This document shows positions 62,436-64,000 of a stretch of 64,000 nucleotides of DNA, in pieces. Positions within the stretch are counted from its first letter, which is position 1; every line of letters starts with the position of its first letter. The translations under genes were made by a program, and so were the position numbers. Origin of the DNA: Clostridium sp. HBUAS56010 (lineage in GTDB: Bacteria; Bacillota; Clostridia; Lachnospirales; Lachnospiraceae); contig NZ_SULJ01000001.1 in NCBI RefSeq assembly GCF_007115105.1, positions 372,001-436,000 of the forward strand, read 5' to 3'. The notes beneath the pieces are model-generated. The model saw nothing but the letters and a program-made list of their open reading frames with translations, did not search any database and was not told the DNA's origin.

Positions 62436-62462
62436 AAAAAAAGCACGGCTTTCGCCGTACTT
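62436..62462 (-). terminator. Terminator of the LprI-like gene
   Basis: On the minus strand AGTACGGC, a GAAA tetraloop and GCCGTGCT are followed by seven T. The stem begins at the stop codon of the LprI-like gene. Confidence 0.9.
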
Positions 62463-63322
62463 TACTGATCCGCAGAAGAAGATAGCACATTCATGTATTC
62501 TTTTACAAGTTCATATGCCCTTGCTCTGGTAGACTCCGTCAAAGATGCCGTATATTCAAGACCTTCCAGGGTTCCACCGCTATGTTTTTTCGCTGCTTCC
62601 TCCGCCTTTGTATCCCGGGTCTTTAACCATGCCTGCTGGGATTCTTCCAAAGATTTCTTATCTTCCTCAGACAATCTTTTAGAAATTGCATCATAGATGG
62701 TATTCTGCTCCAAATTCCATAATTTCAGTTCCTCGGCAGCAAGCGCTTTCATGGAATAAGTGGTTGGGTCCGTGGATTCTTTTCTGATCTTGCTGATCTG
62801 TTCATCCAGACTTTCCAGATGTTTCTGGTAATAAGCCGCGCCTTCAGAGGGAGAAGGTTCATTGAAAAACTTAACCTTGGCATCGGGATTTTTAGGGGAA
62901 ATAACGGTTTCCGGCACTGTTGTCTGGACCTTTGGCTCCGGAGCGATCTGTGGTTTTTGTTCTTCTTGCTGGGAAACGTCAGATCTCCTCAATGAAACTT
63001 TGTTCTCTAAGGGAGTGTTATCCGGTTCCGCTATTACGGTATTTTCATTGTCTTCTTTTGAATCAGCAACCCTTTGGTTTGTATTTTCGTTAGAAACAGA
63101 AGCATGCACCTCTGGCTTGCCAGCAGTTGAAAAAGATTCCTGACCGGAATACTTCTGTTCTTCCCTGTCTGAAGCTAATTCATCATTGGGCATTATCTGG
63201 TTCTCCAAAGAATACGGTGTAACTTCCTGATTTTTTATAAAATTGGTGGTGGCAGTTGTCACAAGCACACCTGCCACCAGAATACTACCAATGGTTATCC
63301 ATATTCCGCTGTTTTTATTCAT
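62462..63322 (-). CDS. Membrane-anchored protein with LprI/DUF1311-like domain
   Basis: A 286-residue protein: one membrane segment near residues 8-28 (IWITIGSILVAGVLVTTATTNFI), a long disordered, Glu/Asn/Pro/Ser-rich part (about 30-155), and a helical C-terminal domain with LSEEDKKSLEESQQAWLKTRDTKAEEAAKKHSGGTLEGLEYTASLTESTRARAYELVKEYM. The Q-AW---RD----E----GGT---L pattern fits the LprI/DUF1311 lysozyme-inhibitor-type family. The usual paired cysteines are absent. It is probably outside the membrane, near the wall; its partner is unknown. AGGATG precedes the ATG and a strong terminator ends it. Confidence 0.75.
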   Translation of the reverse strand: MNKNSGIWITIGSILVAGVLVTTATTNFIKNQEVTPYSLENQIMPNDELASDREEQKYSGQESFSTAGKPEVHASVSNENTNQRVADSKEDNENTVIAEPDNTPLENKVSLRRSDVSQQEEQKPQIAPEPKVQTTVPETVISPKNPDAKVKFFNEPSPSEGAAYYQKHLESLDEQISKIRKESTDPTTYSMKALAAEELKLWNLEQNTIYDAISKRLSEEDKKSLEESQQAWLKTRDTKAEEAAKKHSGGTLEGLEYTASLTESTRARAYELVKEYMNVLSSSADQ

Positions 63323-63450
63323 GAGCGATCATCCTAACATGATTTGATGAAGTTACCATATCACAAATAAAAAGGAAAGAAAATAGGAATCCGCATTTAG
63401 TAAGACATCGTAAGAGATATGTAAGTTTTTGACATCCCTTCTCTTTCTTT

Positions 63451-63927
63451 TTATATTCCCTCATCAACCAAAAGATTATCTCCGTCTGCCGCAGCAGTTG
63501 CCAACTGATCACACCGTTCATTCTGCGGATGGCCGGCATGTCCTTTTACCCAGTGGAATGTCACATCATGAGGTTCTTTGGCTTTTAATAATCTTTTCCA
63601 CAGATCAATATTCTTGACAGGACCGCTTTTCCCGCGTTTCCAGTTATTTTTAATCCAGTTATCAATCCAGTGCTGATTAAAGGCATCAATCACATATTTC
63701 GAATCTGAATAAAGTTCTACCTGGCATGGTCTTGTTAAAGCTTCCAGACCTGCGATTGCTGCCATTAGTTCCATCCGGTTGTTGGTTGTCTTTACATAAC
63801 CTGCGGACATTGTTTTTTCATGAAGCTGTCCTTTTGAATCTGTAAATTGCAACACCGTACCGTAGCCGCCCGGGCCATCTGGATTCCCCCTGGCAGCTCC
63901 GTCTGTAAATAATAATACTTTTGTCAC
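63451..63927 (-). CDS. rnhA: Ribonuclease HI
   Basis: A 158-residue RNase H type I, which cuts RNA in RNA-DNA hybrids with Mg2+. The catalytic acids are visible: Asp9 (FTDGAARGNPDGPGGYG), Glu53 (NRMELMAAI), Asp75 (LYSDSKYV) and Asp140 (GHPQNERCDQLA), with the His in VKGHAGH. It has the basic handle helix region (WIKNNWKRGKSGPVKN) of the E. coli type, and length is normal. The start is GTG with AAGGAGAG upstream. It starts 15 bp after the end of the next gene to the right, so it is probably the second gene of a unit. Confidence 0.96.
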   Translation of the reverse strand: MTKVLLFTDGAARGNPDGPGGYGTVLQFTDSKGQLHEKTMSAGYVKTTNNRMELMAAIAGLEALTRPCQVELYSDSKYVIDAFNQHWIDNWIKNNWKRGKSGPVKNIDLWKRLLKAKEPHDVTFHWVKGHAGHPQNERCDQLATAAADGDNLLVDEGI

Positions 63928-63942
63928 GTTATGTTTCTCTCC

Positions 63943-64000
63943 TTATCTGTCCCATTTATCACATAATGAATTAATCTGATCTGCAAATTTTGCCAGATCT
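63943..64000 (-). CDS. 3' end of a further gene (unidentified)
   Basis: On the minus strand an open frame enters from the window edge and ends at TAA (63945-63943) with DLAKFADQINSLCDKWDR. The rnhA ribosome site follows 5 bases later, which supports a real gene end in the same transcript. Too short to identify. Confidence 0.55.
   Translation of the reverse strand, partial: DLAKFADQINSLCDKWDR

Noticed and set aside
62267-62461. T-box riboswitch before alaS
   Set aside because: The gap is only 195 bases and I find no T-box consensus or specifier-loop structure on the minus strand.
1-64000. CRISPR array, rRNA or tRNA genes
   Set aside because: No regularly spaced repeats and no cloverleaf or rRNA-like sequence were seen in any intergenic stretch.

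Overview
The window looks like a chromosomal segment of a spore-forming, low-to-moderate GC clostridium of the family Lachnospiraceae (old Clostridium cluster XIVa; Lacrimispora or a relative is my best guess from protein flavour, not proven). The evidence is Firmicute-type Shine-Dalgarno sites, frequent TTG/GTG starts, a glmS ribozyme, SepF together with MinCDE, and several sporulation families (YtvI, YqfC, YqfD, SpoVB, a BofC-like protein). I see no rRNA, tRNA, CRISPR array, prophage or intact insertion sequence.

Layout. Positions 1-7 kb are the accessory-looking, AT-richer part: the 3' end of a TetM-like translation GTPase, ytvI, a nested inverted repeat that resembles an insertion-sequence remnant or MITE, a GNAT acetyltransferase, an L25/Ctc protein behind a long AT-rich leader, a lone tyrosine recombinase and an unrecognised 222-codon gene. 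From 7 to 16.5 kb the minus strand carries two cell-envelope genes (LCP ligase, NlpC/P60 hydrolase) and a six-gene glycerol-3-phosphate/glycerophosphodiester uptake operon (ugpC-A-E-B, a GDPD and a HAD phosphatase). Divergent from it on the plus strand is glmS behind a consensus promoter and a glmS ribozyme.

From 18.9 kb to the right end every recognised gene is on the minus strand. In order of increasing coordinate these are: a cytidylate-kinase-like gene; rluD-lspA-aroB; sepF-yggS-HlyD-like; a tiny P-loop ATPase; a compact shape/division block read as DUF4321-radC-mreC-mreD-mrdA-minC-minD-minE-rodA-mgsA-dacA, in which mreB is missing and a methylglyoxal synthase is embedded; a mismatch-repair/tRNA-modification block read as miaB-mutS-mutL-miaA-ynbB; an Lsa-type ABC-F gene with an attenuator-like leader; motA-motB without other flagellar genes; proB-DUF896-fau-proA; two FAD oxidoreductases; a run read as yqfC-yqfD-phoH-ybeY-DUF3048-spoVB-bofC-like; rpsU; alaS; an LprI-like protein; rnhA; and the last codons of a further gene.

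How it fits together: much of the window is envelope biology. GlmS makes the amino-sugar precursor and senses its product through the ribozyme; MreC/MreD, PBP2 and RodA build side wall; MinCDE and SepF place and build the septum; DacA, LCP, NlpC/P60 and SpoVB/MurJ-like proteins process or export wall material. The least explained signals are the ABC-F leader, the nested inverted repeat, the loss of mreB from its usual place, mgsA inside the shape operon, the long insertion in PBP2 and the 222-codon orphan gene.
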